From contig JAPDPQ010000028.1 in assembly GCA_034506395.1 (NCBI GenBank), positions 1 to 64,000 on the forward strand: a DNA stretch of 64,000 nt, given 5' to 3'. How positions within the stretch are numbered: the first letter of the stretch is position 1; every line of letters starts with the position of its first letter. Origin of the DNA: a candidate division KSB1 bacterium (GTDB taxonomy: Bacteria > Zhuqueibacterota > Zhuqueibacteria > Thermofontimicrobiales > Thermofontimicrobiaceae). The notes below the pieces were generated by a model that ran no database searches, had not been told where the DNA came from, and saw nothing but the letters and a program-made list of their open reading frames with translations. Shown piece by piece: positions 34,037 through 43,451 of this stretch. The position numbers were made by a program, and so were the translations under genes.

Positions 34037-35137
34037 TTAGCGCGCTCGACTGTGCGTCAGAATTGTTTGAATACCCTTGGCAAGGGAATTTGGGTCGATC
34101 AAATCGACCCGACACTCCCCAATCGCCTGGATTAGAACAAATTTCAATCCAGCCGAGGTCATCTTCTTATCTCCCTGGATGACTTGTAGGATCGGTTCCA
34201 TATCGATTTCGGCTGGCAGTTTCGGCTTTTCGATGCGATCGATTAACTGATTTGCCCGTATTGCTTGATCGGAAGGGAGAGCACATTGTTGCTGCGACAA
34301 GCCAACAGCCGCCAGCATCCCCCAGGCAATGGCCTCGCCGTGTCTGAAATAGCTGTAATCGGTCAATTTTTCCAGAGCGTGCCCAATGGTGTGACCGAAA
34401 TTTAAAATCCTTCGATAATCGCTTTCGCGCTCATCTTGTTCAACTACTGTGGCTTTCAGACGACAGCAAGTTCGAATAACATGGGTGAGATAATCCTGTT
34501 TTTCAAGCGTCAATATCTTTTCCCAATGGGCCTCTAAGAAGTCGAACAACTCGCGATCGAGGATCAGGCCATACTTGATAACTTCGGCCAAACCATTATA
34601 AATCTCTCTTTTTGGCAAAGTTTTCAGCGTTGCGGGGTCGATCCAAACCATTTGCGGCTGATAGAACGCGCCGATGCTATTCTTTGCTAGGGGATGGTTT
34701 ACCCCGACCTTTCCGCCAACGCTACTATCGACCTGGGCCAGTAGTGTAGTTGGAATTTGTACCCATCGCAGACCGCGTAAATAAGTAGCAGCGATAAAAC
34801 CTGCCAAATCTCCAACGACACCTCCGCCCAAAGCTATAATGACATCGTCTCGATGGATTTGATTCGCCAGAAGCCAGGTATAGATCTGACTGGCCACGTT
34901 CAAAGATTTCGATGGCTCCCCTGGGGCAATTTTATATGGCAACCAGTTCACCTGAACCGATGCCAAAGCTCGTTCCAAGGGATCCAAATAGTGTTCGCTC
35001 ACATTTTCATCAGTGATCACCACATACCTTTTTGCCTCACAAAGCCGCACGAGCTCCTTCGCTGCACTGTGGAAGCTATCAACCTCGATAAAAATTGGGT
35101 AACTTCGATGACCTAGGTTTACCGTCAAGATACGCAT
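34037..35137 (-). CDS. aroB: 3-dehydroquinate synthase
   Basis: The 366-residue NAD- and metal-dependent enzyme makes 3-dehydroquinate from DAHP. The NAD-binding core is present (ITDENVSEHYLDPLE, ALGGGVVGDLAGFIAATYLR, VQIPTTLLAQVDSSVGGKVG, NHPLAKNSIGAFYQP), with the metal-ligand region in AEVIKYGLI, RILNFGHTIGHALE and YFRHGEAIAWGM. The start lies 18 bases after the aroK stop, with GAGGAG 11 bases upstream, a slightly long spacing. A 136-base spacer follows before aroQ. All catalytic motifs look intact. Confidence 0.94.
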   Translation of the reverse strand: MRILTVNLGHRSYPIFIEVDSFHSAAKELVRLCEAKRYVVITDENVSEHYLDPLERALASVQVNWLPYKIAPGEPSKSLNVASQIYTWLLANQIHRDDVIIALGGGVVGDLAGFIAATYLRGLRWVQIPTTLLAQVDSSVGGKVGVNHPLAKNSIGAFYQPQMVWIDPATLKTLPKREIYNGLAEVIKYGLILDRELFDFLEAHWEKILTLEKQDYLTHVIRTCCRLKATVVEQDERESDYRRILNFGHTIGHALEKLTDYSYFRHGEAIAWGMLAAVGLSQQQCALPSDQAIRANQLIDRIEKPKLPAEIDMEPILQVIQGDKKMTSAGLKFVLIQAIGECRVDLIDPNSLAKGIQTILTHSRAR

Positions 35138-35155
35138 TCGAGTTTTGACTCCTCT

Positions 35156-35674
35156 CTAAATGTTCGATGGAAGTCTTTCGAGAATAAGCGCCACAATATC
35201 CGCAGGACCAGTTTGGTGCTGACCATGAATAATGAGATCGGCTTGTTCATAAAATGGCCGGCGTTGCGCCAACATTGTTTCGATATGCGACAACAATTGA
35301 TCTTTTGGGACAGCACTCAACAGGGGACGATTGGTTTCAGCAAGAACTCGTTGCGCGAGGATTTCAGTCGGCCAATCAAGGTAGATGCTGAATCCGCTCG
35401 CTTTCAGAATCGATCGATTTTGTTCGCTCAGAATGATGCCGCCTCCGGTTGCAATAACCTTGCCATCTTGCTGTGATAGATCGCACAACGCATCGCTCTC
35501 CAACTGCCTAAAATAAGCTTCACCGAATCGTTCAAAAATCTGCGGGATAGTAAGGGTTGAACGCTGGACAACCACATCGTCTAAATCAATAAAAGGACGA
35601 TTCAGTTGTTCCGCTAATAAACACCCGACCGTCGTTTTACCCGCACCCATAAAGCCAATAAGGTAGATCAGCAT
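35156..35674 (-). CDS. aroK: Shikimate kinase
   Basis: The 172-residue enzyme phosphorylates shikimate with ATP. The start at 35672-35674 gives the standard N-terminus (MLIYLIGFMGAGKTTVGCLL) with the Walker A loop at residues ~7-16; the frame extends 30 codons further but that part is unlike the family. FIDLDD binds shikimate and magnesium, ATGGGIIL is the Walker B-like motif, and NRPLL lies in the LID region. Length is normal for AroK. It sits between aroC (after a 358-base gap) and aroB (17 bases between stop and start). Confidence 0.93.
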   Translation of the reverse strand: MLIYLIGFMGAGKTTVGCLLAEQLNRPFIDLDDVVVQRSTLTIPQIFERFGEAYFRQLESDALCDLSQQDGKVIATGGGIILSEQNRSILKASGFSIYLDWPTEILAQRVLAETNRPLLSAVPKDQLLSHIETMLAQRRPFYEQADLIIHGQHQTGPADIVALILERLPSNI

Positions 35675-36032
35675 TTCTGAATGACTTTCACCCCAAATTT
35701 GTTTAAATGAATCGCGATAATTCAAGCCGGAAACCTGTTTTGGGCGGCTTTTTATTGAAAACACCTGAGAAATGTTGGAGAGGTTTAATGATGAGGATCT
35801 GCCAGAAGGCTGAAACTAAGCGATCCGAACTTGCCTTTATTAATCCAGAATTCCTGTCCACCAGTTCTGCAATAGCCCGATATGAAAGGATATTTCAAAC
35901 TATTTGAATCTTGCAGACGCAGTGGTAGTCGATTATAGGCAAGTCTATGATTGAGCAATATCTTCTGCAATCGATTGAAATGAGATTGCACCGCAATTTG
36001 CGAAAGATTCATTGCCAATTCAAATCGAGCCA
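35675..36032. other. 358-bp gap inside the aro cluster
   Basis: The only same-strand frame of note (90 codons, 35785-36057) overlaps aroC, lacks a ribosome site and resembles nothing I know. The gap therefore probably holds untranslated sequence or a decayed gene, and may contain an internal promoter for aroK-aroB-aroQ-pheA. Confidence 0.4.
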
Positions 36033-37280
36033 TTAATCTGTCAGCCCCAATCTCCAATCGCCCAGACTAAAGGTTTGCAGGATATCGAGTTGTCGTTCAT
36101 AAAGTACGTTTTCCATATTATCCTTCATCTCTCCAATAGAGTCGCCGCCGAATTTCTGGCATAATTGATCGGCCAGTACCAGGGCGACCATCGCCTCAGC
36201 GATCACAGCGGCAGAGGGGAGGGAGCAAATATCGCTCCGCTTTTTGTAGCGACGATTTGGTGTTTTCTGGGTGATGTCGACCGATTGCAATGGTTTCATC
36301 AGCGTTGGGATAGGTTTCATGGTTGCGGTAACGATGATGGCCTCCCCGTTTGAAACCCCACCTTCAATGCCCCCAGCATGGTTGGTCGTTCTGACATATT
36401 TGGTCATTTTTTGGTCCCAGTAAATTTCATCATGCACAGCAGAACCATATTTATCCGCCAATTCTTGACCATCGCCGATTTCCACAGTTTTAATACCTGG
36501 GATGCTCATAACCGCTTGGGCTAGCAGGCCATCCAGCCGCAAATTCCACTGGGCGTAATTTCCCAATCCAGCAGGGACCTGAAGCGCTACAACCGCCAAT
36601 CGTCCCCCCAAAGTATCTCCTCGTTCTCTGGCAGTATCGATGGCTTCCATCATTTGTTGGGCCACTTTTTCGTCCCCACAATGAACAGAAGAATATTCGA
36701 TTTGCTGAAGATATTTTTCCAAATCTTTATCAGAGAGCTCGCGATAATGTTTGTGTATCGGTCGAGGTAAAATGACCTTACCGGTTTGAAATACTTCGCT
36801 GAAAATGCGGATATGAAAATACGCCAGCAATTGTTTTGCTACAGCGCCGAGCGCCACGCGCATGGCCGTTTCCCGCGCACTGGCGCGTTCGATCACGTTG
36901 CGGATATCCCGATGATGAAACTTCAAACTGCCAGCTAGGTCGGCATGACCCGGTCGAGGAACGGTGACGGTCTCTAAATCTGGCGGCGGCGTCCCAAACA
37001 TCGCCATTTCCTCGGTCCAATTCACCCAATCTTTATTCTCAATAAATATGGCGATTGGACTTCCAATGGTCTGCCCGAAGCGGATGCCCGACACAAACTC
37101 GGCATGATCCTTTTCAATCTGCTTAGCCCGCAATCCACGACCATACCCCTTCTGTCGGCGCTGAAGTTCATATTGGATAGCCTGCTCTGAAATGGACAAG
37201 CCTGCTGGAATTCCCTCAATGATGCCGATCAGTCCCCTGCCATGGGATTCGCCGGCAGTCCGCCAACTTATTCCTGACAT
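36033..37280 (-). CDS. aroC: Chorismate synthase
   Basis: The 415-residue FMN-dependent enzyme converts EPSP to chorismate, the last shikimate step. Signatures are GESHGRGLIGIIEGIPAG, GYGRGLRA, RPGHADLAGSLKF, RASARETAMRVALGA and NHAGGIEGGVSNGE, plus a C-terminal Asp/Arg-rich LPSAAVIAEAMVALVLAD. It is a little longer than the ~360-residue E. coli form, similar to Gram-positive and FCB versions. The ATG lies five bases after GAGGAGG, and the start overlaps aroE by 13 bases, so the pair is translationally coupled. Reduced FMN must come from elsewhere. Confidence 0.94.
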   Translation of the reverse strand: MSGISWRTAGESHGRGLIGIIEGIPAGLSISEQAIQYELQRRQKGYGRGLRAKQIEKDHAEFVSGIRFGQTIGSPIAIFIENKDWVNWTEEMAMFGTPPPDLETVTVPRPGHADLAGSLKFHHRDIRNVIERASARETAMRVALGAVAKQLLAYFHIRIFSEVFQTGKVILPRPIHKHYRELSDKDLEKYLQQIEYSSVHCGDEKVAQQMMEAIDTARERGDTLGGRLAVVALQVPAGLGNYAQWNLRLDGLLAQAVMSIPGIKTVEIGDGQELADKYGSAVHDEIYWDQKMTKYVRTTNHAGGIEGGVSNGEAIIVTATMKPIPTLMKPLQSVDITQKTPNRRYKKRSDICSLPSAAVIAEAMVALVLADQLCQKFGGDSIGEMKDNMENVLYERQLDILQTFSLGDWRLGLTD

Positions 37281-38146
37281 ATTTCCCTCCTCAACAAATT
37301 TTTGACCTCGCCAAAGCTGCTTTCATCCATCACCCACGGGAGATTGGTCCAGAAACGCAATGATGCGATCCCCTGTAAAATGAGCATTTCAAGACCATTC
37401 ATCCAGGAAAGGCCATACCGTTCAGCTTGCTGGATCAATCGCGTCCGATAAGGCCGATAAATCAAATCGTAAACGAATAAATCTGCATGAAGCTCAACAG
37501 TGTCAGGCAAAATCGATTGATCTTGGGAGCTTCCCATCCCCACAGTCGTAGCATTCACCACCAATTGGGAAACGGATATTGCTTGCTTCAAAGCTCGTTG
37601 GTCCGATAAGTCCAACGCAATCAGTGTTGTGTTCCCAGCTCGAGGTAAAAATTCCTGCACCAGAAGCGCTGCTTTGTCTCGGTTGCGGCCGAACACAGCA
37701 ATTTCACGACACTGGCCCCGGATCAGAGCGATCATTACAGCTCGCGCTGCCCCCCCAGTACCGAATAGGACAACCCGTTTCCCTGCCACAGAATAGCCGC
37801 GCAAGCGCAAACTGTCCTCAAAACCAATTGCATCGGTATTATGGCCGATCAATCTTTCGGACGCGACTTTCACCGTGTTCACACTGCCAATGGCCTGAGC
37901 CTCAGGCGTAAGCTGATCCATGTAGGGCACAATTGCATGTTTATGCGGTGTGGTGACATTGATCCCTTGAATGCCGCTATCTACCAAACGTCGTAGCGCT
38001 TCCCGAAGCTCTTCGGCCGAGATTCGTTGTGCCTCATAGCTGCCATCGATCCCGAATTTGTCCAGAAAGCAGCGATGCATGAGCGGGGAGAGTGAATGAC
38101 TGATGGGATCGCCGATGACACAAAATTTCCATCCAGCTTTATTCAA
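37268..38146 (-). CDS. aroE: Shikimate dehydrogenase
   Basis: The 292-residue NADPH enzyme reduces 3-dehydroshikimate to shikimate. A TTG start at 38144-38146 is chosen because AGGAG lies upstream at good spacing and the family N-terminus follows directly (KFCVIGDPISHSLSPLMH). Other motifs are GINVTTPHK with the catalytic Lys, IGHNTDAIGFE, the nucleotide-binding VLFGTGGAARAV, NATTVGM and a C-terminal GLEMLILQG. A longer frame adds 17 residues unlike AroE. The TTG overlaps the aroA stop by 8 bases, a tight coupling. It overlaps aroC at its 3' end. Confidence 0.93.
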   Translation of the reverse strand: MNKAGWKFCVIGDPISHSLSPLMHRCFLDKFGIDGSYEAQRISAEELREALRRLVDSGIQGINVTTPHKHAIVPYMDQLTPEAQAIGSVNTVKVASERLIGHNTDAIGFEDSLRLRGYSVAGKRVVLFGTGGAARAVMIALIRGQCREIAVFGRNRDKAALLVQEFLPRAGNTTLIALDLSDQRALKQAISVSQLVVNATTVGMGSSQDQSILPDTVELHADLFVYDLIYRPYRTRLIQQAERYGLSWMNGLEMLILQGIASLRFWTNLPWVMDESSFGEVKNLLRREICQE

Positions 38147-39422
38147 CTGCGATCTCCTGCAATGTCTCGAAAAAATTTGGCATGGAAATTTGCACACACT
38201 CGCTATTCATTATTTGGGTTTCCCCAGCAGCAATCAGGCCAGCAATGCTAAATGCCATGGCAATGCGATGATCATTAAAGCTATCGAGCTGGGCACCGCG
38301 CAATTCTTGGGGGCCAATAATTGTAAACCCATCGGGTAGTTCAGCGACTTCTGCCCCCATGGCTCGCAAATTGTTCACCACTGCCTGAAGTCGATCCGAT
38401 TCTTTCACGCGCAGCTCGCTGGCGCCAGTCAAATTGGTGATTCCATGCGCTTGGGTAGCAATGACCGCCAGGATGGGCACTTCATCGATCAGGCTTGGAA
38501 TGCGCTCAGGACCGATGGTGGTGCCATAAAGCTGCGCCGCGTTAATCGCTACATCGCCGACTGGTTCAGTGGATCGCTGATAGTGCTGCTCGACCTGGAT
38601 GGCAGCACCCATTTCATTGAGAACCTCAAGCAACCCGATCCGGGTGGGATTTAAGCACACATTCTTGATAAGCAATTGGCTACCGGGAATAAGTAAGGCA
38701 GCAGCAATAAAAAAAGCCGCTGACGAGAAATCGCCAGGTACGGTGATATCGCACGCGCGCAGCATTTGTTGCCCCGAAATCGATACTGCCAGTCCATTTT
38801 TTTCGAGAGAAACACCAAAATCCGTCAACATCCGCTCGGTATGATCGCGGGATAATTGGGGTTCGATCACTGTGGTGGTCCCTTCGGCGTAAAGCCCTGC
38901 TAATAGAATGCAAGATTTGACCTGAGCGCTGGCAATAGGGCTGCGATACGTAATGGCTTTCAAGCGATTACCCGAGATGGTCAATGGGGCTAGTCCGCCT
39001 GGCTGGCTTTCGATGCTCGCGCCCATCAGGCTGAGCGGCTCGATGATGCGCTTCATGGGACGACGGCGCAGCGATTCATCCCCATCCAGTTGCGATACGA
39101 AGGGCTGAGCTGCCAAAATACCCGAAAGAAGCCTCATTGTCGTCCCGGAGTTGCCACAATCCAATGGTTGCCTCGATGCCTTGAGCCCGTAAAGCCCATG
39201 GCCAATGATCTCAAGCCCGTGATCGGTCGCAGCGATCGAAACGCCCAACTGCTCAAGACAAGTTCGGGTGCTATTCACATCCGCAGCACTGGAGAGATTC
39301 TGGATCGTCGTTTTTCCCTGGGCAATTGCACCCAGTAGTAGACTTCGATGAGAAATCGATTTGTCCCCGGGAACGGTCATTTGGCCTCTGATCGCCGTAA
39401 TTGGTCGAATTATTTTGTCCAT
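38139..39422 (-). CDS. aroA: 3-phosphoshikimate 1-carboxyvinyltransferase (EPSP synthase)
   Basis: The 427-residue enzyme joins shikimate 3-phosphate and phosphoenolpyruvate. The start at 39420-39422 is six bases after AGGAGG; a longer frame adds 24 unlikely residues. Motifs are VPGDKSISHRSLLLGAIA (substrate and PEP binding, residues 17-34), LDCGNSGTTMRLLSGILA, RRPMKRI, SAQVKSCILLAGLYAEG, LIDEVPILAVIA with the catalytic Asp, ELRVKESDRL and FNDHRIAMAF. The LDCGNSGTTMRLLSG segment matches class II (glyphosate-tolerant type) or class I forms; I cannot assign it firmly. It is the first gene of the seven-gene aromatic cluster. Confidence 0.94.
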   Translation of the reverse strand: MDKIIRPITAIRGQMTVPGDKSISHRSLLLGAIAQGKTTIQNLSSAADVNSTRTCLEQLGVSIAATDHGLEIIGHGLYGLKASRQPLDCGNSGTTMRLLSGILAAQPFVSQLDGDESLRRRPMKRIIEPLSLMGASIESQPGGLAPLTISGNRLKAITYRSPIASAQVKSCILLAGLYAEGTTTVIEPQLSRDHTERMLTDFGVSLEKNGLAVSISGQQMLRACDITVPGDFSSAAFFIAAALLIPGSQLLIKNVCLNPTRIGLLEVLNEMGAAIQVEQHYQRSTEPVGDVAINAAQLYGTTIGPERIPSLIDEVPILAVIATQAHGITNLTGASELRVKESDRLQAVVNNLRAMGAEVAELPDGFTIIGPQELRGAQLDSFNDHRIAMAFSIAGLIAAGETQIMNSECVQISMPNFFETLQEIAVE

Positions 39423-39521
39423 GTGCATCCTCCTCTGTTGTCTTCCACGAGAAAAAATATCTGAATCCCTGCTCCCTACCCCAATTAAGGACATTCTTAG
39501 TACGGAGATCGGCCAGTATCG

Positions 39522-40106
39522 TTATCTGAGCAATCGTTGCCGATTCTTAAGCCACTGTAAGGCGATGATGGTTTTCGCGTCGTAAAACTCTCCATTGTTG
39601 AGCATTTCAAAGGTGGTTTTCACTGGAATTTCAAGGATCTGAAGATTTTCACCCTCTTCGATCACGCCTCCTCCAGCATCGAGCCGATCCTGATCGGTCA
39701 CGGTAGCAAAATACAGAAATACCTTTTCGTTGCTCCCGCCGGGCGTAGCATAAAAACTGAACAGCGGCTTCAAAAGATGTACCCGATAACCGATTTCCTC
39801 CTTTATCTCCCTCATCATGGCTTCATCGGGCGAATCATGGGGATCGATCACACCAGCGACGATTTCCAGTGACCAGGCGTTGTCTGGGTCTTTAGTGAAG
39901 ATCGGATAGCGAAATTGTCGGACGAAAATTAGGCTCCGATTGGTCTCGTGATAGATCACAGCACCAACTGAATCCCCCCGATCAAAATTTAATCGAACGA
40001 TTTCCTGACTCATTGATCCATCGAACTTTTCGAACTGCAAAATGGCGCGATCAACCTTAAAAAAATCATCAAGGATTCGTTCGACCTTTTTCACTCTAAC
40101 TTTCAT
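39522..40106 (-). CDS. Nudix hydrolase, ADP-ribose pyrophosphatase-like
   Basis: The 194-residue protein starts at the ATG at 40104-40106, one base after the stop of the upstream membrane protein. The Nudix box reads GVIDPHDSPDEAMMREIKEEIGY: the REIKEEIG core is intact, but the Glu expected eight residues before the Arg is Asp. FVRQFRYPI and LEIVAGVID are typical of ADP-ribose/NDP-sugar hydrolases, and YATPGGSNEKVFLYFA is the usual following strand. It hydrolyses a nucleoside diphosphate derivative in the cytoplasm. It lies 100 bases upstream of aroA and may be co-transcribed with the aro genes, though no functional link is apparent. Confidence 0.88.
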   Translation of the reverse strand: MKVRVKKVERILDDFFKVDRAILQFEKFDGSMSQEIVRLNFDRGDSVGAVIYHETNRSLIFVRQFRYPIFTKDPDNAWSLEIVAGVIDPHDSPDEAMMREIKEEIGYRVHLLKPLFSFYATPGGSNEKVFLYFATVTDQDRLDAGGGVIEEGENLQILEIPVKTTFEMLNNGEFYDAKTIIALQWLKNRQRLLR

Positions 40107-40107
40107 G

Positions 40108-40938
40108 TCATTTAATTGGCTTATAGTCCAAAAATAGTGAGTAGCAAAACATTTGAAACAGAAAATGATAGAGCGCCAGCAGGCAGGAGAACCAGCCAAT
40201 GCTGTCAGCTTTCGAGTGCGGAGAGAGCAGCCAACTGGCAAGCAAAAGCACTACCGCCGAAATAAAACTGATTAAAACAGCCGAGTAATAAAACACATTA
40301 CCTTTTTTTCCAGGTGAAGGGATGGTCTTCATATCCCATAACAACGCTGAACGAGCCAATTCATCAGGGATGCGCCCGTTGACAATAAAAAACTCTTTAA
40401 TTTGATTCATGGCTGCAGCACTATCGTACCAGGCCTGACGCAGGCGAATGATATGCATAAAATAGATCCAGCCCACAAAATTGATGATGATGGCTCCAGC
40501 GATCATGATGGAAATGTATTTAGCATCACTGAAAATATCTGCTGCGCTAAAAAAACGGCTCGCAATCGCTGAAAGAAATACGCCAGTGATGATGAGGAAA
40601 AAGTTTACCATTGTGTGGCGGTCATTCATGGCCTGAGCCGCCGTATCACGAATATAATCGAATTCCTTCAACAACAACCTCGCAAATGAGAAAGCGTTTT
40701 CCTGGAGTCGAGGGTTTTTGAGTTTCTTCACATAAATGGCTCGACCTGTGGTGGAATTTCGATAAGCAAAAAAGGTCAACAGGACCAAAATCTGAATAAT
40801 TACTAAATAAACGATCACAAAGTGTTGGTGTAAATTTGGCTGATAAAAAAATCCCGCCACTACAAAGACAAGGCTAATGATCGCCGCGATAATTATAAAT
40901 ATTGTCCGTTTCATAGGGCTGTCCAAAGTTAAACCCAT
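40108..40938 (-). CDS. Six-helix membrane protein of unknown function
   Basis: The 276-residue protein starts at the ATG at 40936-40938, seven bases after AAGGAG; the open frame upstream has no such site. I do not recognise the family. Hydrophobic segments lie near residues 9-29, 36-57, 118-138, 148-170, 225-247 and 252-272. Between the second and third is a ~60-residue soluble helical region (KKLKNPRLQENAFSFARLLL, then AAQAMNDRHTMVNFFL), and another charged loop follows the fourth helix. A paired membrane/helical plan recalls SLATT-type effectors, but this is only a resemblance. Its stop is one base before the Nudix start, so the two are coupled. Confidence 0.75.
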   Translation of the reverse strand: MGLTLDSPMKRTIFIIIAAIISLVFVVAGFFYQPNLHQHFVIVYLVIIQILVLLTFFAYRNSTTGRAIYVKKLKNPRLQENAFSFARLLLKEFDYIRDTAAQAMNDRHTMVNFFLIITGVFLSAIASRFFSAADIFSDAKYISIMIAGAIIINFVGWIYFMHIIRLRQAWYDSAAAMNQIKEFFIVNGRIPDELARSALLWDMKTIPSPGKKGNVFYYSAVLISFISAVVLLLASWLLSPHSKADSIGWFSCLLALYHFLFQMFCYSLFLDYKPIK

Positions 40939-41420
40939 AACTGCACTCCTTAGAAAATGGTGATTAATGGATTCAGGGACCAAATTGAAATGGCTGCTCA
41001 CAATGACGAGCAGAGCAAATAGCAGTTGAGTGCAACAGTTGTACGGCGTGTTGACTAATACAATTGCCAAAGAACATCATTCGGCTCACCATCGGTTTTG
41101 AAGGTAATTGCAAGATTCTGGCGAACTGCAAAAAATCGTCGGAAAGATTGGGACGACCATGGCCCCGCAAATCAACCCAATCGCGATTCGGTTTTGCAAG
41201 GTTTTGTGATGACGCAAATTGGTCTCGGCGATAGGTGACTTCCGCTATACGGCATGAGACATAGCTCGATCGAACGTTTTTCATTCAGCGAGTTGCTTCC
41301 AATCGCTATTCTGGAAATCCCTCAGGGAATCCAAGCGCTAAGCGAGATCATGGCTGGTTTGCAAGATCAAATTTTTGAAGGCAAACCTTGCTTGCTCTTG
41401 TTGTTCCTAACCGAGGGCAG
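40939..41420. other. 480-bp spacer upstream of membrane protein gene
   Basis: Several short frames occur on both strands, but none has a ribosome site plus a protein-like composition. No tRNA or conserved element is seen. It probably contains the promoter of the 40938-39522 pair and the end of the peptidase transcript. Confidence 0.4.
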
Positions 41421-43142
41421 TTACTCCGCAATGAATTGATTCACGAAATAACTTGGGGAAAGCGTTTCGCCAGTCGCTCGAGCGATCATTTCATCCCATG
41501 GATAATGGGCACCCAAAGCAAAAACGTGGCGCCGCAAATAATCGCCAATCGCAGGATGATTGACATAGGAGACAGCCTGATTGGTCTTTAATTTCAAAAT
41601 CTGTTTGACCAGGTAGCTATGAAGCTGGGAGGCTAACAGCTCTCCAAGCATATAATTGTGATAATACACTGGGGCAATGATGAAATGAATTTTCGCCGCC
41701 CAATCCGGGGCGTTGCGACCATCAGGTTTTTTGACCATCTGGTATTTTTCTACCAACGCCCACCATAGGTTGTTCAAATCTTGATCTGGGTCCTGATAGA
41801 GGGCTTGCTCAAAGCGGAACATCACCTGACACCAGCGGGAGAAAATCAATTGGCGTAGCCGTAAGCTTCGATCTGCCGAAGCGGTTATCTGTTCGGCCGT
41901 CATATCTGGAAGCGCGATCATGTCCCGCAGCCAATAGCCATTGCGAGATAATCTGCCAAATAGCATGGCAATCGCCTCGGTCGTGAAAATGTGGGCTGGC
42001 TCGCGAAGCAGAAATGGAAGCTGCTTGTCGATGTATTTCTCATACACGGCATGCCCCAGTTCATGAAGCATGGTTTCCATCCATTTCTCATTATTCTGAA
42101 TATTTGCCAGCACCCGAACATCCTCATTCCGATCGATATTCGTACAGAACGCATGCGGATTTTTCCCAGGCCGCTCATAAAGGTCGCTTCTGGCTATAAT
42201 ATCATCCACTGGCAGATTGATGCTGACAAAAAATTTTTCAGCCAACGCCTTAACATCCTGAGTTTCATAATAACGATCCAGATTGACCACATCAACCATC
42301 GGTCCTTCCTGAAAGAATGGATCGTGGTAATGCCATGGCATGAGCTCCTGCGGTTCAATGCCGTAGTTTCGGGCCAGTGCACTATCAAGTTCAGCTTTGA
42401 GTTTCTTAAAAGGTTGCTCCGTCACAGCCGAAAGTTGATCAAAAATTTGCGTCAGTTGATCCAATCGCTGCTCCGACAGTTCCAGGGACATCAAGTAAAA
42501 ATTATCGAACCCTAATGTGCGGGCCGCTTCATTGCGGAGCTTGACCAATTCAACAATATCTGACGCCACAATAGGTCCGACCTGCTTACTGGCCAGCCAG
42601 GCATTCCGTCGCTTCGCCGAATCCGTTTCTTTTTTCAGAATATCACTGATCTCATTATCCGTCACCGTGCGAGTGCCAATTTTTCCCCGAAACACAGTGA
42701 ACTTGTTTTCGACAGCGTTTTTCTTTGCAACAATCTTTTTCAATAGATCGCCGGGAATTTGATTGCCCAAATACGCGCGATATAGTACATCCAACTGTCG
42801 CTTTAATAATGGATCATGAACTGATTCAGACGCGCGCAGCCGGCTCAGATAGGCATAGTCGCTAGTATCGGAATAAATGGTGCGAATCTGCAACTCATAC
42901 TCCGCCGCCTTGTCAAAATCCTCTTTAGCCCCAGTCAGCGAAGCCTGCCAATAGCTCAAATTCCACGCCTTCATCAGCGGCTCAACTTTCGCCACATGCG
43001 CGGTCACAAAGTCGGCAAATTGTTTCTCCACCCCTCTTCCTCCACAATTAATAATTCCCAAAATTAACACGATACCAATGATGAACTGGCATCTGATAGA
43101 CTTTAATAGGTATTTTTCTATTTTGCCAGTTTCCAATTTCAT
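41421..43142 (-). CDS. M2/M3-type zinc metallopeptidase lipoprotein (ACE-like)
   Basis: The 573-residue product starts at an ATG six bases after GGAGG. Residues ~14-33 are a lipoprotein-type signal ending GIINC. The mature part is alpha-helical, with the zinc motif HELGHAVYEKYI and a downstream TTEAIAMLFGRL supplying the third ligand Glu, as in the M2 (angiotensin-converting enzyme) and M3 oligopeptidase families. FYLMSLELSEQ, MPWHYHDPFFQEGP and HNYMLGELLASQL near the end also fit the M2-like group. The size is near that of bacterial M2 peptidases. It probably releases di- or oligopeptides outside the cytoplasm. It is monocistronic. Assignment to M2 rather than M3 is likely but not certain. 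Confidence 0.8.
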   Translation of the reverse strand: MKLETGKIEKYLLKSIRCQFIIGIVLILGIINCGGRGVEKQFADFVTAHVAKVEPLMKAWNLSYWQASLTGAKEDFDKAAEYELQIRTIYSDTSDYAYLSRLRASESVHDPLLKRQLDVLYRAYLGNQIPGDLLKKIVAKKNAVENKFTVFRGKIGTRTVTDNEISDILKKETDSAKRRNAWLASKQVGPIVASDIVELVKLRNEAARTLGFDNFYLMSLELSEQRLDQLTQIFDQLSAVTEQPFKKLKAELDSALARNYGIEPQELMPWHYHDPFFQEGPMVDVVNLDRYYETQDVKALAEKFFVSINLPVDDIIARSDLYERPGKNPHAFCTNIDRNEDVRVLANIQNNEKWMETMLHELGHAVYEKYIDKQLPFLLREPAHIFTTEAIAMLFGRLSRNGYWLRDMIALPDMTAEQITASADRSLRLRQLIFSRWCQVMFRFEQALYQDPDQDLNNLWWALVEKYQMVKKPDGRNAPDWAAKIHFIIAPVYYHNYMLGELLASQLHSYLVKQILKLKTNQAVSYVNHPAIGDYLRRHVFALGAHYPWDEMIARATGETLSPSYFVNQFIAE

Positions 43143-43363
43143 TGCTTCCTCCCAGCCATGAAATACTCATCATCTCTCATGCGATTGCCTCGCTTTTGCC
43201 GGCAAATAATACGAAATATAAATCACAAATTCAAGCATTTTTTTGGAGGCAAAAAGGCTTGAGATATTATTTATCAACAATTGATGATTAAAGCCCTGCA
43301 AAGAACCTTAAGTATAGGAGGGGATGATCTCCGCTGCTATTGTTAACAGATTTCTATAGTCGC

Positions 43364-43421
43364 CTCAAAAATGAAAGGTGACGCCTCTTTCAGAAGAGAG
43401 GACACCGCCTCGCCTTTTGAG
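43364..43421. repeat. Hairpin element related to the one at 27476-27510
   Basis: An outer 7-bp stem (CTCAAAA 43364-43370 with TTTTGAG 43415-43421) encloses GGTG/CACC and CTCTT/AAGAG pairings. The left flank TCAAAAATGAAA is identical over 12 bases to that at 27465-27476, and the central pattern CTTT-AGAAG-GGAC-AC is shared in order. The two are probably members of one dispersed family. Confidence 0.5.
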
Positions 43422-43451
43422 CCATAAAAAATCATTTGATTGTTTAATTAT

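Noticed and set aside
35785-36057. 90-codon minus-strand frame between aroC and aroK
   Set aside because: Overlaps the aroC 3' end in another frame, no ribosome site, no family.
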